Source: Nipponacmea schrenckii (lineage: Eukaryota > Mollusca > Gastropoda > Lottiidae). Taken from it: a stretch of 64,000 nucleotides of DNA. Positions 1 to 10,076 of this stretch are shown piece by piece; the first letter of the stretch is position 1; every line of letters starts with the position of its first letter. A program made the position numbers and the translations under genes. The DNA lies in NCBI GenBank assembly GCA_030562195.1, contig JAUJPP010000011.1, forward strand, positions 3,658,001 through 3,722,000, read 5' to 3'. The notes below the pieces were generated by a model. It searched no databases, was not told where the DNA came from, and saw nothing but the letters and a program-made list of their open reading frames with translations.

Positions 1-2036
1 TCTTATTATACTTAACTGGTTTTAGATACCATAAATCTTTCCCATTTTTATTTAACTTCAAACTGGTTTCAGATACTAAAATTTCTCATTTATATTTAAT
101 GGTTTGATACAAACTACAAATTTCTTATTTTGAACTTACTGGTTGTCAGATGACCTTTCCCAAACTGTAAGATACAAACATCTTTCTTTTCCAACTTTTT
201 AGATAAAATATCATTTTTATTTATACTTCAACTGGATAGTTATAGTACAAACTATTCAAAATTTTTATTTATATTCAATGTTTTAAGATACAATTAATTT
301 CTTATTTCAGAATTCTTAAAATGAAAGTTTAGATACAAAGTATCAATTTCTTATTTATACTTCAACTGGTTTTAGAACAATTACAGATTTCTTTCTAATG
401 GTTTTAGATATAAATATGAATTTCCTTTGGTTTACTTACCTTTTTAAACAGAATATCAATTCTCTATTTAAGTTCAATGTTTTAGATAAATCAATTTCTC
501 TATTTATACTTCAACTGGTTTTAGATACAAACTATCAATTTCTCTATTTATACTTCAACTGGTTTTAGATACAAACTATCAATTTCTCTATTTATACTTC
601 AACTGGTTTCAGATACAAACTATCAATTTCTCTATTTATACTTCAACTGGTTTTAGATACAAACTATCAATTTCTCTATTTATACTTCAACTGGTTTAGA
701 TACAAACTATCAATTTCTCTATTTATACTTCAACTGGTTTTAGATCAAACTATCAATTTCTCTATTTATACTTCAACTGGTTTTAGATACAAACTATCAA
801 TTTCTCTATTTATACTTCAACTGGTTTTAGATACAAACTATCAATTTCTCTATTTATACTTCAACTGGTTTTAGATACAAACTATCAATTTCTCTATTTA
901 TACTTCAACTGGTTTAGATACAAACTATCAATTTCTCTATTTATACTTCAACTGGTTTTAGATACAAACTATCAATTTCTCTATTTATACTTCAACTGGT
1001 TTTAGATACAAACTATCAATTTCTCTATTTATACTTCAACTGGTTTCAGATACAAACTATCAATTTCTCTATTTATACTTCAACTGGTTTTAGATACAAA
1101 CTATCAATTTCTCTATTTATACTTCAACTGGTTTTAGATACAAACTATCAATTTCTCTATTTATACTTCAACTGGTTTTAGATACAAACTATCAATTTCT
1201 CTATTTATACTTCAACTGGTTTTAGATACAAACTATTCAATTTCTCTATTTATACTTCAACTGGTTTCAGATACAAACTATCAATTTCTCTATTTATACT
1301 TCAACTGGTTTTAGTACAAACTATCAATTTCTCTATTTATACTTCAACTGGTTTTAGATACAAACTTCAATTTCTCTATTTATACTTCAACTGGTTTTAG
1401 ATACAAACTATCAATTTCTCTATTTATACTTCAACTGGTTTTAGATACAAACTATCAATTTCTCTATTTATACTTCAACTGGTTTTAGATACAAACTATC
1501 AATTTCTCTATTTATACTTCAACTGGTTTTAGATACAAACTATCAATTTCTCTATTTATACTTCAACTGGTTTCAGATACAAACTATCAATTTCTCTATT
1601 TATACTTCAACTGGTTTCAGATACAAACTTCAATTTCTCTATTTATACTTCAACTGGTTTTAGATACAAACTATCAATTTCTCTATTTATACTTCAACTG
1701 GTTTTAGATACAAACTATCAATTTCTCTATTTATACTTCAACTGGTTTTAGATACAAACTATCAATTTCTCTATTTATACTTCAACTGGTTTCAGATACA
1801 AACTATCAATTTCTCTATTTATACTTCAACTGGTTTCAGATACAAACTTTCAATTTCTCTATTTATACTTCAACTGGATTTAGATACAAACTATCAATTT
1901 CTCTATTTATACTTCAACTGGTTTTAGATACAAACTATCAATTTCTCTATTTATACTTCAACTGGTTTCAGATACAAACTATCAATTTCTCTATTTATAC
2001 TTCAACTGGTTTTAGATACAAACTTTCAATTTCTTT
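1..2036. repeat. 44-bp minisatellite array
   Basis: Tandem array of a 44-bp AT-rich unit containing ACTTCAACTGGTTTTAGA followed by ACAAACTATCAATTTCTC. From about 480 to 2036 the copies (about 35) are nearly identical, with single-base variants such as TTTTAG/TTTCAG and occasional 1-3 base deletions. From 1 to about 480 the same unit is recognisable but heavily diverged, as expected at an array edge. The array runs off the left end of the window, so its full length is unknown. No coding function is suggested. Confidence 0.95.
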
Positions 2037-2122
2037 TTATTTAAGTAAAGTAAAAAATATTTCTCTTTCAGATCGCTATTATAAACTATAGCCTACTGTG
2101 AAATATTGATGTTAGAAATATA

Positions 2123-2244
2123 ATATCTATATATCTTGGTGCTTTTTAACCTCTATCTATTTCTATATGTCTTATAAACAGTATATCTATATATCTTGGT
2201 GCTTTTTAACCTCTACCTATTTCTACATGTCTTATAAACAGTAT
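2123..2244. repeat. 60-bp direct duplication
   Basis: Two head-to-tail copies with an exact 60-base offset, sharing ATATCTTGGTGCTTTTTAAC. The copies differ at only a couple of positions (CTATC/CTACC and CTATATG/CTACATG). It lies between the 44-bp array and the MITE. A short reading frame that starts here and runs on across the MITE is not credible as a gene. Confidence 0.85.
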
Positions 2245-2262
2245 AACTTCTTTTATTGTTTA

Positions 2263-2537
2263 GGCCAGACCAATTTATTTTCTTGTTTTACGGATCTGCC
2301 GACCCACATTTTCAGGAAATCCGAAAAAAAACCAACCAAAATCAGCTCCGACGAAAAAAAAAAAAACAACCTCCATTCCCGATCAAAAAAAAAAAAAAAA
2401 ACATCTTTTGATTCAGCGAGTTCAACTTCTGATTTGTTGTAAATTAGAACTAAAATAATTGTGGATCTAAGCATTTTTTAGATATAAACACACTTTCCAA
2501 AAAAATCTGTAAAACAAGAAAAAAAATTGGTCTGGCC
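2263..2537. mobile_element. MITE with ~30-bp TIRs and TTA target duplication
   Basis: A 275-bp element bounded by near-perfect terminal inverted repeats of about 29 bp. The left arm begins GGCCAGACCAATTTATTTTC at 2263 and the right arm ends at 2537 with the complement GGTCTGGCC; I see a single mismatch in the core arms. It is flanked on both sides by TTA (2260-2262 and 2538-2540). A 3-bp TTA/TWA duplication with GG-starting TIRs fits PIF/Harbinger-type non-autonomous elements, though CACTA-like elements also make 3-bp duplications. The interior has two long A-runs (about 2351-2363 and 2385-2401) and no transposase. It ends 46 bases before the acceptor-like AG of the GT47 exon. Confidence 0.75.
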
Positions 2538-2540
2538 TTA

Positions 2541-2583
2541 TTATCTTTTAAGCTTTTTAAATCTCTATATTTTTATAATACAG
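2541..2583 (+). other. Probable 3' splice acceptor ahead of the GT47 exon
   Basis: A T-rich tract (TTATCTTTTAAGCTTTTTAA and onward) ends in ATACAG at 2578-2583, 14 bases before the ATG at 2598. The reading frame stays open upstream through this site and into the MITE. The ATG may therefore be an internal Met, with the true exon starting at 2584. The missing N-terminal membrane anchor of the protein supports an upstream exon. Inference only. Confidence 0.4.
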
Positions 2584-2597
2584 AGTTAAAGACGAGG

Positions 2598-3962
2598 ATG
2601 GGTTGCCATATATTGGAAAGTTGGAACACAACCAAGGATATAAGCCTCAGGGAGAGGCATTTATCACACCTTTATTTCAAAACCTTGGTCATTACCAAAC
2701 AACCAAAACAAACCAAACAACCAATCACCCACCAAACAACCAATCACCAACCCAAACTAAACTCAACAATTCCAACTAAACCATTTAAATTTTACATATA
2801 CAATTTACCGGAAAAATTTAACAATGATTTGATACAATGTATGAAAGAAAGTAAGAGTTACGGTTCTTGTTTCGATTTGAGGAATAACGGAATGGGTCAG
2901 ATCTTGAGTCGGGAAGATGGATACATCATTATGGATACCAATCAATTTTCATTAGAGGTTATTATTCATCATCAATTATTACGTCATCCGTATCGAACTT
3001 TAAATATGTCTGAAGCAGACGTGTTTTATGTGCCAGCGTACATGGGACTGCCGTGTTTTTGTTTCAAGATGGAGGAACAACGTTACGAAATTATCAACGA
3101 ACTTTATAAATATTTATCCACACAGACACCATTCCAAGAACTGAAACCTCATTTTTCAACAATCGCTAAAATCGAACGTGAACAGTCATACCGAACGTGT
3201 CCCTTACTAAAAATGAAACAAAGTAGGAAGATCACGTTTCTAGCCATTGAGAGAGAAACAAATAAAAAATCTCGAATAAATATCGGAGTGAAATCGTTTG
3301 AAACAATCGTGGTACCATATCCATCATACGTACATTACACTAAACCCAATATCAAGACCCCAGAATTACGAGACAGAAATGTGTTTCTGTTTTTCGCTGC
3401 CAGCACCCGTCGTTCGAACCAGTTCCGAAATCTATTGATCGATCAATTCCCAAATAAAACAATAGACCAATATGAAGATTTTTACAGCATTCCAGAAAAC
3501 AGGAAAATTAAAAAAGTAATGTTAGTGACTCAAGAATGTCTGGGAAATCACAAATATACCACAATTCCATGGATGAGGCGTTCGGTGTTCTGTCTCGAAC
3601 CTCCTGGAGATTCCCCTACACGGAAATCGTTCTATGACGCTATATTAAGTGGGTGTATACCGGTGTTATTTCACTATAGTAACGGTAACCGGGTCAGGTA
3701 TCCGTTTGATTCTGTTTTTAACTATACAGATTTTACTGTGATATTACCAGCCTCTCACGGCAAGATGCCTTATCCAGACGTATTCCAAACATTGAAGGAA
3801 ATTCCTTCCACAACAATCCAAAGATTTTACAACAACTTAGCACAGGTGTCTCAATATTTCCAATATACTTTCCTACCAGACAATTCACCCCTCGAATCCC
3901 AACCAGACGCAATGATGCTGACTTTGGAAGAAATCAGAAAATTGTATAAAATAAATAATTAA
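2598..3962 (+). CDS. Exostosin-family (GT47) glycosyltransferase, likely terminal exon
   Basis: A 454-residue open frame with the exostosin/GT47 fold. Residues 64-75 (KFYIYNLPEKFN) match the usual domain start. EADVFYVPAYMG (139-150) is the family's conserved segment, followed by a VPYPSYVHY stretch (239-247) and RNVFLFFAASTRRSNQFR (260-277). The nucleotide-sugar-binding signature is EPPGDSPTRKSFYDA (334-348) followed by ILSGCIPVLF. The family transfers sugars from nucleotide-sugar donors onto glycans in the Golgi lumen. The sequence is closer to the divergent invertebrate/plant-like exostosin group than to the EXT1/EXT2 heparan sulfate polymerases, because no second (GT64) domain follows. 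Residues 31-60 are rich in Gln, Thr, Lys and Pro, like a Golgi stem. Several N-x-S/T sites are present (N10, N55, N136, N286, N375). No N-terminal membrane segment is visible, so either an upstream exon supplies it or the copy is incomplete. The frame is intact and its codon use is not repeat-like. The acceptor substrate cannot be inferred. Confidence 0.88.
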   Translation: MGCHILESWNTTKDISLRERHLSHLYFKTLVITKQPKQTKQPITHQTTNHQPKLNSTIPTKPFKFYIYNLPEKFNNDLIQCMKESKSYGSCFDLRNNGMGQILSREDGYIIMDTNQFSLEVIIHHQLLRHPYRTLNMSEADVFYVPAYMGLPCFCFKMEEQRYEIINELYKYLSTQTPFQELKPHFSTIAKIEREQSYRTCPLLKMKQSRKITFLAIERETNKKSRINIGVKSFETIVVPYPSYVHYTKPNIKTPELRDRNVFLFFAASTRRSNQFRNLLIDQFPNKTIDQYEDFYSIPENRKIKKVMLVTQECLGNHKYTTIPWMRRSVFCLEPPGDSPTRKSFYDAILSGCIPVLFHYSNGNRVRYPFDSVFNYTDFTVILPASHGKMPYPDVFQTLKEIPSTTIQRFYNNLAQVSQYFQYTFLPDNSPLESQPDAMMLTLEEIRKLYKINN

Positions 3963-4161
3963 ACAGGAAAGCGTGAGTTGTATTTATCACCCCGTAAGTT
4001 TTCCCTCTCTCTCAAAATCCAGTCTTTTGTCTGTATATAAATATTGTACAAATATTACTTAACTTCTAGTGCCGGCACGATATATCGCTGTATCGTGATA
4101 CAATGATATGTAAAATTACTAGTAATGACATTTTGTTACCTCAAAATATCAGTTTTTAAAT

Positions 4162-4167
4162 AATAAA
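4162..4167 (+). terminator. Poly(A) signal for the GT47 gene
   Basis: Canonical AATAAA within TAATAAAATATTG, about 200 bases downstream of the stop codon at 3960-3962. It is the only well-placed hexamer before the 63-bp array begins. Confidence 0.5.
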
Positions 4168-4199
4168 ATATTGAAACCTTGGAGAAAAAGTGTTAGATT

Positions 4200-4580
4200 T
4201 TATCTATTACACCATATTGCAATATACGAATCGTATTGTGGCCCTTGTATCATGATTAGTATGGTTTGGTGACCCTCTGTATTGGGATACGTATCGTATC
4301 ATGGCCCTTGTATCGTGATACATATCTTATTGTAACCCTCTGTATTGGGATACGTATTGTATCATGGCCCTTGTATCGTGATACATATCTTATTGTAACC
4401 CTCTGTATTGGGATACGTATTGTATCATGGCCCTTGTATCATGATACATATCTTATTGTAACCCTTGTATTGTGATACATATCGTATCATGGCCCTTGTA
4501 TCGTGATACGTATCGTATTGTAACCCTTGTATTGTGATACGTATTGTATCATGGCCCTTGTATCATGATTATCTTATCGT
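4200..4580. repeat. 63-bp GTATC/GATAC minisatellite
   Basis: About six copies of a 63-bp unit built from shorter related motifs (TTGTATCGTGATAC, TGTATTGGGATACGTAT, CATGGCCCTTGTATC). The subunits are themselves imperfect palindromes (GTATCGTGATAC), so the array is internally self-complementary. The later copies shorten. Because 63 is divisible by three, a 69-codon frame stays open here, but its peptide is a simple repeat and I do not call it a gene. Confidence 0.85.
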
Positions 4581-5214
4581 AAACCCCCGGTATTGGCAAT
4601 GTATCAGGGACCTTTTTCAACTATCAATATTTAAAACCCCTTTTAGTGATACTTTCGATCATCCCCTTTCATGATTTTTGTATCTAATGGGATGATTCAA
4701 AAATTTTAGCACTATCAACTATCATTTTAACCATCAGGGGGTAGCTTTCGATCATCTTTCTGGTGATCATTTTAAATCTAATGTTTTGATCATTCTAGTG
4801 TTTTAATGTGTGAAAAATGTTCAACTTACCGGACAAGGAAATGCATGAACCAAGTCATCAAGGAAGACAACTCTCAAATTAATATGTTTCCCTTTACGTG
4901 GTGATTTTGGGGAGAGAGTGGTCGTCATGGCGACACCCGGTTCCTTCGTCCTCTTCTCTTCGTTATAAATTTATCATTCCTTTCACTTCCACTCCTACTT
5001 TCACATTTTCCCTGAAAAATATTCAAAAAATATTGATTATCTTTACATGTATTGAAATGAGAGATGTCACTTTCCATGAACCATGTTGAAATCAGTTGAT
5101 ATTCCTAAACATGAAAACAAAGAAATGTTTGTAAATCTGTCAAAGATGTGGTCACCACTTCTGCTGTACAGTCAAGAAGTAGTATGCAAAAATTTCATTT
5201 TCAAAACCATAATT
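4581..5214. other. Low-information spacer with weak GATCAT-rich repeats
   Basis: 4600-4830 holds loosely repeated segments around TTTCGATCATC and TGATCATTTTAAATCTAATG, suggesting a decayed short tandem repeat. 4830-5214 shows nothing recognisable. A 63-codon frame at 4898-5089 has no family signature. Confidence 0.4.
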
Positions 5215-5280
5215 AGTGTTTGATGACGTCACTCCTTGTATTACATAAGGCCTTAGTGATTAGTGACGTCATCAAACACT
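5215..5280. repeat. Perfect 19-bp inverted repeat carrying CRE-like octamers
   Basis: AGTGTTTGATGACGTCACT (5215-5233) and its exact reverse complement (5262-5280) are separated by 28 bases, giving a strong hairpin. Each arm contains the palindrome TGACGTCA (5224-5231 and 5264-5271), the consensus CREB/ATF site. The hairpin sits at the left edge of the repeat family at 5277-5990, and a related hairpin precedes another copy at 11031. Confidence 0.85.
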
Positions 5281-5990
5281 TAGTTTTAGTAGAATTACAG
5301 GAACTACAGACATCTGATTGAAAATTAGAATGATGTAAATTGATGTTATCAGTATCTCTGATATTACATACAAAATATAGAAACTTCTTTACAATCTCTT
5401 TAATAGAACTGTTTAGTTTTAGTAGAATTACAGGAACTACAGACATCTGATTGAAAATTAGAATGATGTAAATTGATGCTATCAGTGTCTCTCTGATACA
5501 CATACAAAATATAGATAACCTCCTTACAATCTCTTTAATAGAACTGTTTAGTTTTAGTAGAATTACAGGAACTACAGACGTCTGATTGAAAATTAGAATG
5601 ATGTAAATTGATGCTATCAGTGTCCCTGATACACATACAAACACTTAGTTTTAGTAGAATTACAGGAACTACAGACATCTGATTAAAATTAGAATGTGTA
5701 AATTGATGATATAGTGTCTGATAATTACAAATCACTTAGTTTTAGTAGAATTACAGGAACTACAGACGTCTGATTGAAAATTAGAATGATGTAAATTGAT
5801 GCTATCAGTGTCCCTGATACACATACAAAATATAGAAAACCTCTTTACAATCTCTTTAATAGAACTGTTTAGTTTTAGTAGAATTACAGGAACTACAGAC
5901 ATCTGATTGAAAATTAGAATGATGTAAATTGATGATATCAGTGTCCCTGATACACATACAAAATTTAGAAAACCTATTTACAATCTTATT
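5277..5990. repeat. Tandem family with ~95/134-bp units
   Basis: Six head-to-tail copies starting AGTTTTAGTAGAATTACAGG at about 5282, 5415, 5550, 5646, 5738 and 5871. Spacing alternates between about 92-96 and 133-135 bases, because some units carry an extra segment of about 40 bases (AATATAGAAAACCTCTTTAC and so on). The same family recurs at 28150-28860 (array), 11079-11200 (single degenerate unit) and 60060-60140 (opposite strand), so it is a dispersed element with internal tandem repeats. No transposase is present. Confidence 0.9.
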
Positions 5991-6149
5991 TCAAACAAAT
6001 TTATTATTTTTCAGGTGATACATACGAGGTCATTTAACAAACACAATTTGGTGTTTGAGTGAGGTGAAGGTCTATAGCTGAACTGAAATATAGATATTTC
6101 TATCGTCCATTTGGTGATAAATCTGGCCCAAAAACACTGAGTGTGTTTG

Positions 6150-6300
6150 ATAGAAATGATCATTCAAGACAGAAAAGAAGGCTAATGCCGCTTCCCTGGC
6201 AAAATTTCCCTCAGTGCACACTGAATGGTTTTGCTCGTCTTTATTAGCCCATAAGGTGTAGAAGACTAGTATCTGAAATTCCATTCATTTTATTTTTCAG
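6150..6300 (+). mobile_element. SINE-1 3' half (fragment)
   Basis: Matches the 3' half of the SINE copy at 18670-19130. It holds GGCAAAATTTCCCTCAGTG, GCTCGTCTTTATTAGCCCAT, then AAGGTGTAGAAGA and the terminal TTCCATTCATTTTATTTTTC. The tRNA-like head is missing. The surrounding 70-codon frame on the minus strand is a by-product. Confidence 0.75.
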
Positions 6301-6688
6301 TAAGAAACAGTTTAACTGTAAGAACTGCCTAAGGCTAGATAAATCCATTCAAGTTTGATTGTGTTTGTGTATTAGTAAGGATTCTTTTATCTAAATCTAG
6401 TTATTCTGATGTGTTTCATTAAACACTTTCTTTACTATTCGCTACATTTCATTTACTCTACATCTAGATGTACAATTTCAATCTGAAATTTCGGTAGAAA
6501 CACAATAGAGTATAGACGGTAATGATAGGAAATTGAGATTGAAACTCGAGTCTGAATAGTCGTAATGTTGTATTTTTAAACAATGTTATATCTTGTACAA
6601 TAGAACAACTTCCAACTATTCCACAACTTATTAGTCCATCTATTCTCCTCTTCTTCTTTGTAGGAATCGGAAATAAAGAGTAGGTTAA

Positions 6689-6890
6689 TGCCACTGTCCT
6701 TGAAAAAATTTCCTCATTTCACATTGCATGGCATTGCCCGTCTTCATTAGCCCATTAGTACAGTAGAGTAGGGTGTAAAACTTCATTCATTTCCTTTTTT
6801 TTCAATTTTTGTTTACATGCCTTTAAAAGTCTATATAAGGTGTAGAAGAGTGAGTAGGATGTACAACCCCATTCATTTCATTAGCCATTT
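6689..6890 (+). mobile_element. SINE-1 3' half plus a second tail fragment
   Basis: Contains GTTAATGCCACTGTCCTTG, CATTGCCCGTCTTCATTAGC and a T-rich tail near 6795. A second copy of the tail follows at about 6836-6888 (AAGGTGTAGAAGAGTGAGTA). Another tail piece lies at 7145-7205. Clustered tails resemble the SINE-tail array at 43055. Confidence 0.7.
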
Positions 6891-7205
6891 AGGTGAAAAG
6901 TCATGGCGGTTATTGATGTTTATTATGATGAGGACTTATAAGATGAAAGACAATACATAAAAACCCAGGGGACATCACAAATACAAACATATGGATGATA
7001 GGATGATGATGACAAGATGGCCGTCAGGCCATGCTTATACAACTACTAACATTCATCGAATGAGCCATCCTTTTGTATTTATTACTACTTCCGGAATCTA
7101 TACGGAGCTAGGATCCTTACATTTTACTTCCGGTATTAGGTCACTAATCTATGTTAACATTAGAGTAGGTTGTAAAACTCCAGTCATTTCAATAGCCCAT
7201 CTATA

Positions 7206-7850
7206 TGATAAATGTACAACTCGAGTTGAAATACAGTCAATTCATGTAGCAGTTTAACAGTCATGTTATCATGTAAAATACGACAAAAAATAGTCCACAA
7301 GATTTGATATTATAATTCCTGATGATCATGTTGTCATGGAAACACAGACACAGGACTGATTGTATTCACGATTAATGTTGGGGGGACAGAATTTGAAGAC
7401 CGACAATTTTTGTTGTTACAAATCCTGTCGCCAACAATGTCCTCTTGATTTGCAGGAATACAAGATTTTACTTGAGTTTGATGGCCGTGACCACAATTAT
7501 CAACCAAAAATGTTCAAGTGTGCGCAGTGCAAGACTGAAGGCAAAATTTCAAAATCTATTTAATCAGTCCTCTGAAGATTTCAAATGTTTTCTTCTATTT
7601 TGCAATCAATATGTTATACAGATAGATGTATTTTACAACTTCAAGTGAAGTTCATCCTATAGAATGTCGAAAAAACTTTCAAAATCAATCTCATTAGCAA
7701 CAAGTTCAGAAAAGTCTATTTTTTAGTCTTCAGTTTTCGAGAGAATCTGAGATTTCATCAATAAAGGTCGACCACCTGAACCCCAATAAAGGGAGTGTAC
7801 ACATTCATTCAGACCACTCCAAATTAACTGTGAAGGTGTACTTCAAGAAC
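7206..7850. other. No recognisable feature
   Basis: Unique AT-rich sequence. A cysteine-containing 67-codon frame at 7360-7563 begins at TTG, and no domain or splice context supports it. I see nothing else. Confidence 0.3.
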
Positions 7851-7854
7851 TTGG

Positions 7855-8450
7855 GGTACCCATACAAGAACACACCTAGTTACCAGAATCAGGACACAAA
7901 GATAATTAGGAGATATTTTAAAGGTCTAACCTAATAACCACAATCAGCACACAATGATAATTAGGAGACATTTTAAAAGTCTGACCTAGTTACCATAATC
8001 AGCACACAATGATAATTGGGTGAAATTTTAAAGGTCTTACCTAGCAACCAGAATCAGGACACAAGGATAATTAGGAGACATTTTAAAGGTCTAACCTAGT
8101 TACCAGAATCAGGACACAAGGATAATTAGGAGACATTTTAAAGGTCTGACCTAGTTACCATAATCAGGACACAAGGATAATTAGGAGACATTTTAAAGGT
8201 CTGACCTAGTTACCAGAATCAGGACACAAGGATAATTAGGAGACATTTTAAAGGTCTAACCTAGAACCAGAATCAGGACACAGGATAATTAGGGACATTT
8301 TAAAGGTCTACCTAGACAGAATCAGGACACAAGGATAATTAGGAGACATTTTAAAGGTCTAACTTAGTTACCAGATTAGGACACAAGGATAATTAGGAGA
8401 CATTTTAAAGGAGAGACCTAGTTACAAGAACCACGACACAAGGATAACTA
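7855..8450. repeat. 55-bp minisatellite, part 1
   Basis: About ten copies of a 55-bp unit containing ACCTAGTTACCAGAATCAGG and GATAATTAGGAGACATTTTA. Copies near 8265-8330 have small deletions. The array is interrupted at about 8450 and resumes for one unit at 9409, so the intervening 950 bp looks like an insertion. Confidence 0.9.
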
Positions 8451-9408
8451 GAACTGTGAACAGTACTGAGAGTGGCAAACAACCCCTATGGGGCCACTTG
8501 ATATAAGGTCACGTGATATAGCCTTTTGAATTTTTAAACACTCAAAACAAACTTTTTAACAACCATTATAAGCATATGTATGAACAGCTTAGGTCAAGTA
8601 CATTTGACTTGAAAATTATCAAGGTAATTGAAGGTCAAGGTCACTTGATATAGCCTTTTGATTGTTTTTTTAAAAACTAAAACGGGTACAAAAAAATTGT
8701 TGTCGACCATTATAGGCCTATGTGTGGATAGCTAATGTCAAGAACAAGGTCATTGAAGGTCAAGGTCATTTGATATAGCCTTTTAATATTTTTTAAAAAT
8801 CAATCGGGCTTAAAAAAAAATTTGAAAATGAAAATTCTGTTCCCAACAAATTTTAGATAAAGTAACAAGGTTTCAAAAAACACCAAAATCGGACAAATCG
8901 GAGAAAAATTAGCGGACTTATTAAACTTTTGCTAAATGTCACCGTTCTGTGATAACACATAAAGTTTCACTTCCGGTTTGGATTTTTCCTCTAATTGGGT
9001 TCTAATTATGCCTGATAGTTTATATGTATAGCTTTTGTACTCATTTCTTACATACACCGGAGGTTGGGTCACCCAACGTGGTTCTGAAAAACTGGAAGTT
9101 CTCACGCAAAAACCGAAAGTGGTAGAAAAATTTTTATGATGCCTTTTATTTCTATAGGCGACTTCTCTATATTCTGTAATTTTCAAAGCGATCGGATAAT
9201 TAGCAACAAAGTTATGCAATTATTCAATTATTATTATGCAATTTCTCACTTCCGATTTTAGTTATAAATATTCATTTTCTATTCCAGTACGTATCTTATC
9301 GCATTTTTCAAACCAAATTTCAATACCATTTTCGAGTTGAGCTAGGGAGCTTTCGGAAAAAAAAAAATATTCTAATGAAAACAAAGAGTGACAAATTTCT
9401 AATTTCCC
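8451..9408. mobile_element. ~950-bp insertion splitting the 55-bp array
   Basis: Non-array sequence interrupts the 55-bp minisatellite, with array unit on both sides. 8500-8800 holds three diverged units of about 125 bp, each with GGTCAC/TTTGATATAGCCTTTT and, in two, GGTCAAGGTCA. The rest is low-complexity AT-rich sequence with a 95-codon minus-strand frame (8932-9219, TTG start) that I do not believe. I see no clear TIRs or target duplication, so the element type is unknown. It may instead be unamplified flanking sequence. Confidence 0.5.
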
Positions 9409-9465
9409 ACTCAATTAGGAGACATTTTAAAGGTCTGACCTAGCAACCAGAATCAGGACACAATA
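9409..9465. repeat. 55-bp minisatellite, isolated last unit
   Basis: AATTAGGAGACATTTTAAAG followed by GTCTGACCTAGCAACCAGAA matches the 7855-8450 unit and marks the right side of the interruption. Confidence 0.85.
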
Positions 9466-9743
9466 AAGACTTGTAAGAGATATCATATTTATTATAATAT
9501 TATGTTTGATATGTACTTGTAAACTGGTCACGGTAATTCTATAAACAGACTGAGCGAAGAAGATATACTGAATATACAATGATTTATAGGTTTGTACTCG
9601 GCGAGTACCAACTATACTGATGAAACTTCTTTATGGCTGGGTTGGCTTACCGTCTTTTTATGGCAGTGAAATAGCTAGAAGATATTGAATTGAATTGTCG
9701 TTTGCTAGGTCAGTGGAAAAAGTGCAGTTCAGTCAGTAGTGAG

Positions 9744-10076
9744 TTAAAGGGATACTGGGATTTAGAATGAACATAACATTTAAGTTCTCAAGAATGGTCA
9801 ATATGAGTATATATTCATCAGTAAACTTACCTGGTGTCATAAAGTAACAGAATCCCTTAAAATCTGGAAAACTCACAAAACTAAGTCATTTTTAAAAAAT
9901 GCTTTATCAATTTATTAAGCATTTTCAATGATCAAATACATTTTTATGGATAATAATTAAGTTTTATGGATGTTTATTTAATTTTTTTATGTTATTTATG
10001 GCAGTAAGTCCATATACTGATGAAAAGAGCTCTTATTAGAAGATTTTTAAAATTTTAAGACCTATTATCCCTTTAA
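9744..10076. mobile_element. Solo TTAA-flanked foldback MITE (family F)
   Basis: A 333-bp element with TTAA at both ends (9744-9747 and 10073-10076) and inverted termini, AAAGGGATAC on the left against TATCCCTTT on the right. Inside the left end is an arm containing CTCAAGAATGGTCAATATGA and TTACCTGGTGTCATAAAGTA. The right end is an inverted related arm, with TTATTTATGGCAG and ACTGATGA, that corresponds to one 109-bp unit of the large arrays. The centre is AT-rich. This looks like the unamplified form of the element that gives rise to the 109-bp arrays. TTAA targets are used by piggyBac- and Kolobok-type transposases; which one applies is not determined. Confidence 0.75.

Noticed and set aside
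7360..7563. Cysteine-containing 67-codon frame
   Set aside because: It starts at TTG, has no clear zinc-binding spacing, and lacks supporting splice or promoter context.
8932..9219. 95-codon minus-strand frame
   Set aside because: It starts at TTG inside a dispersed low-complexity insertion, with no domain recognised.
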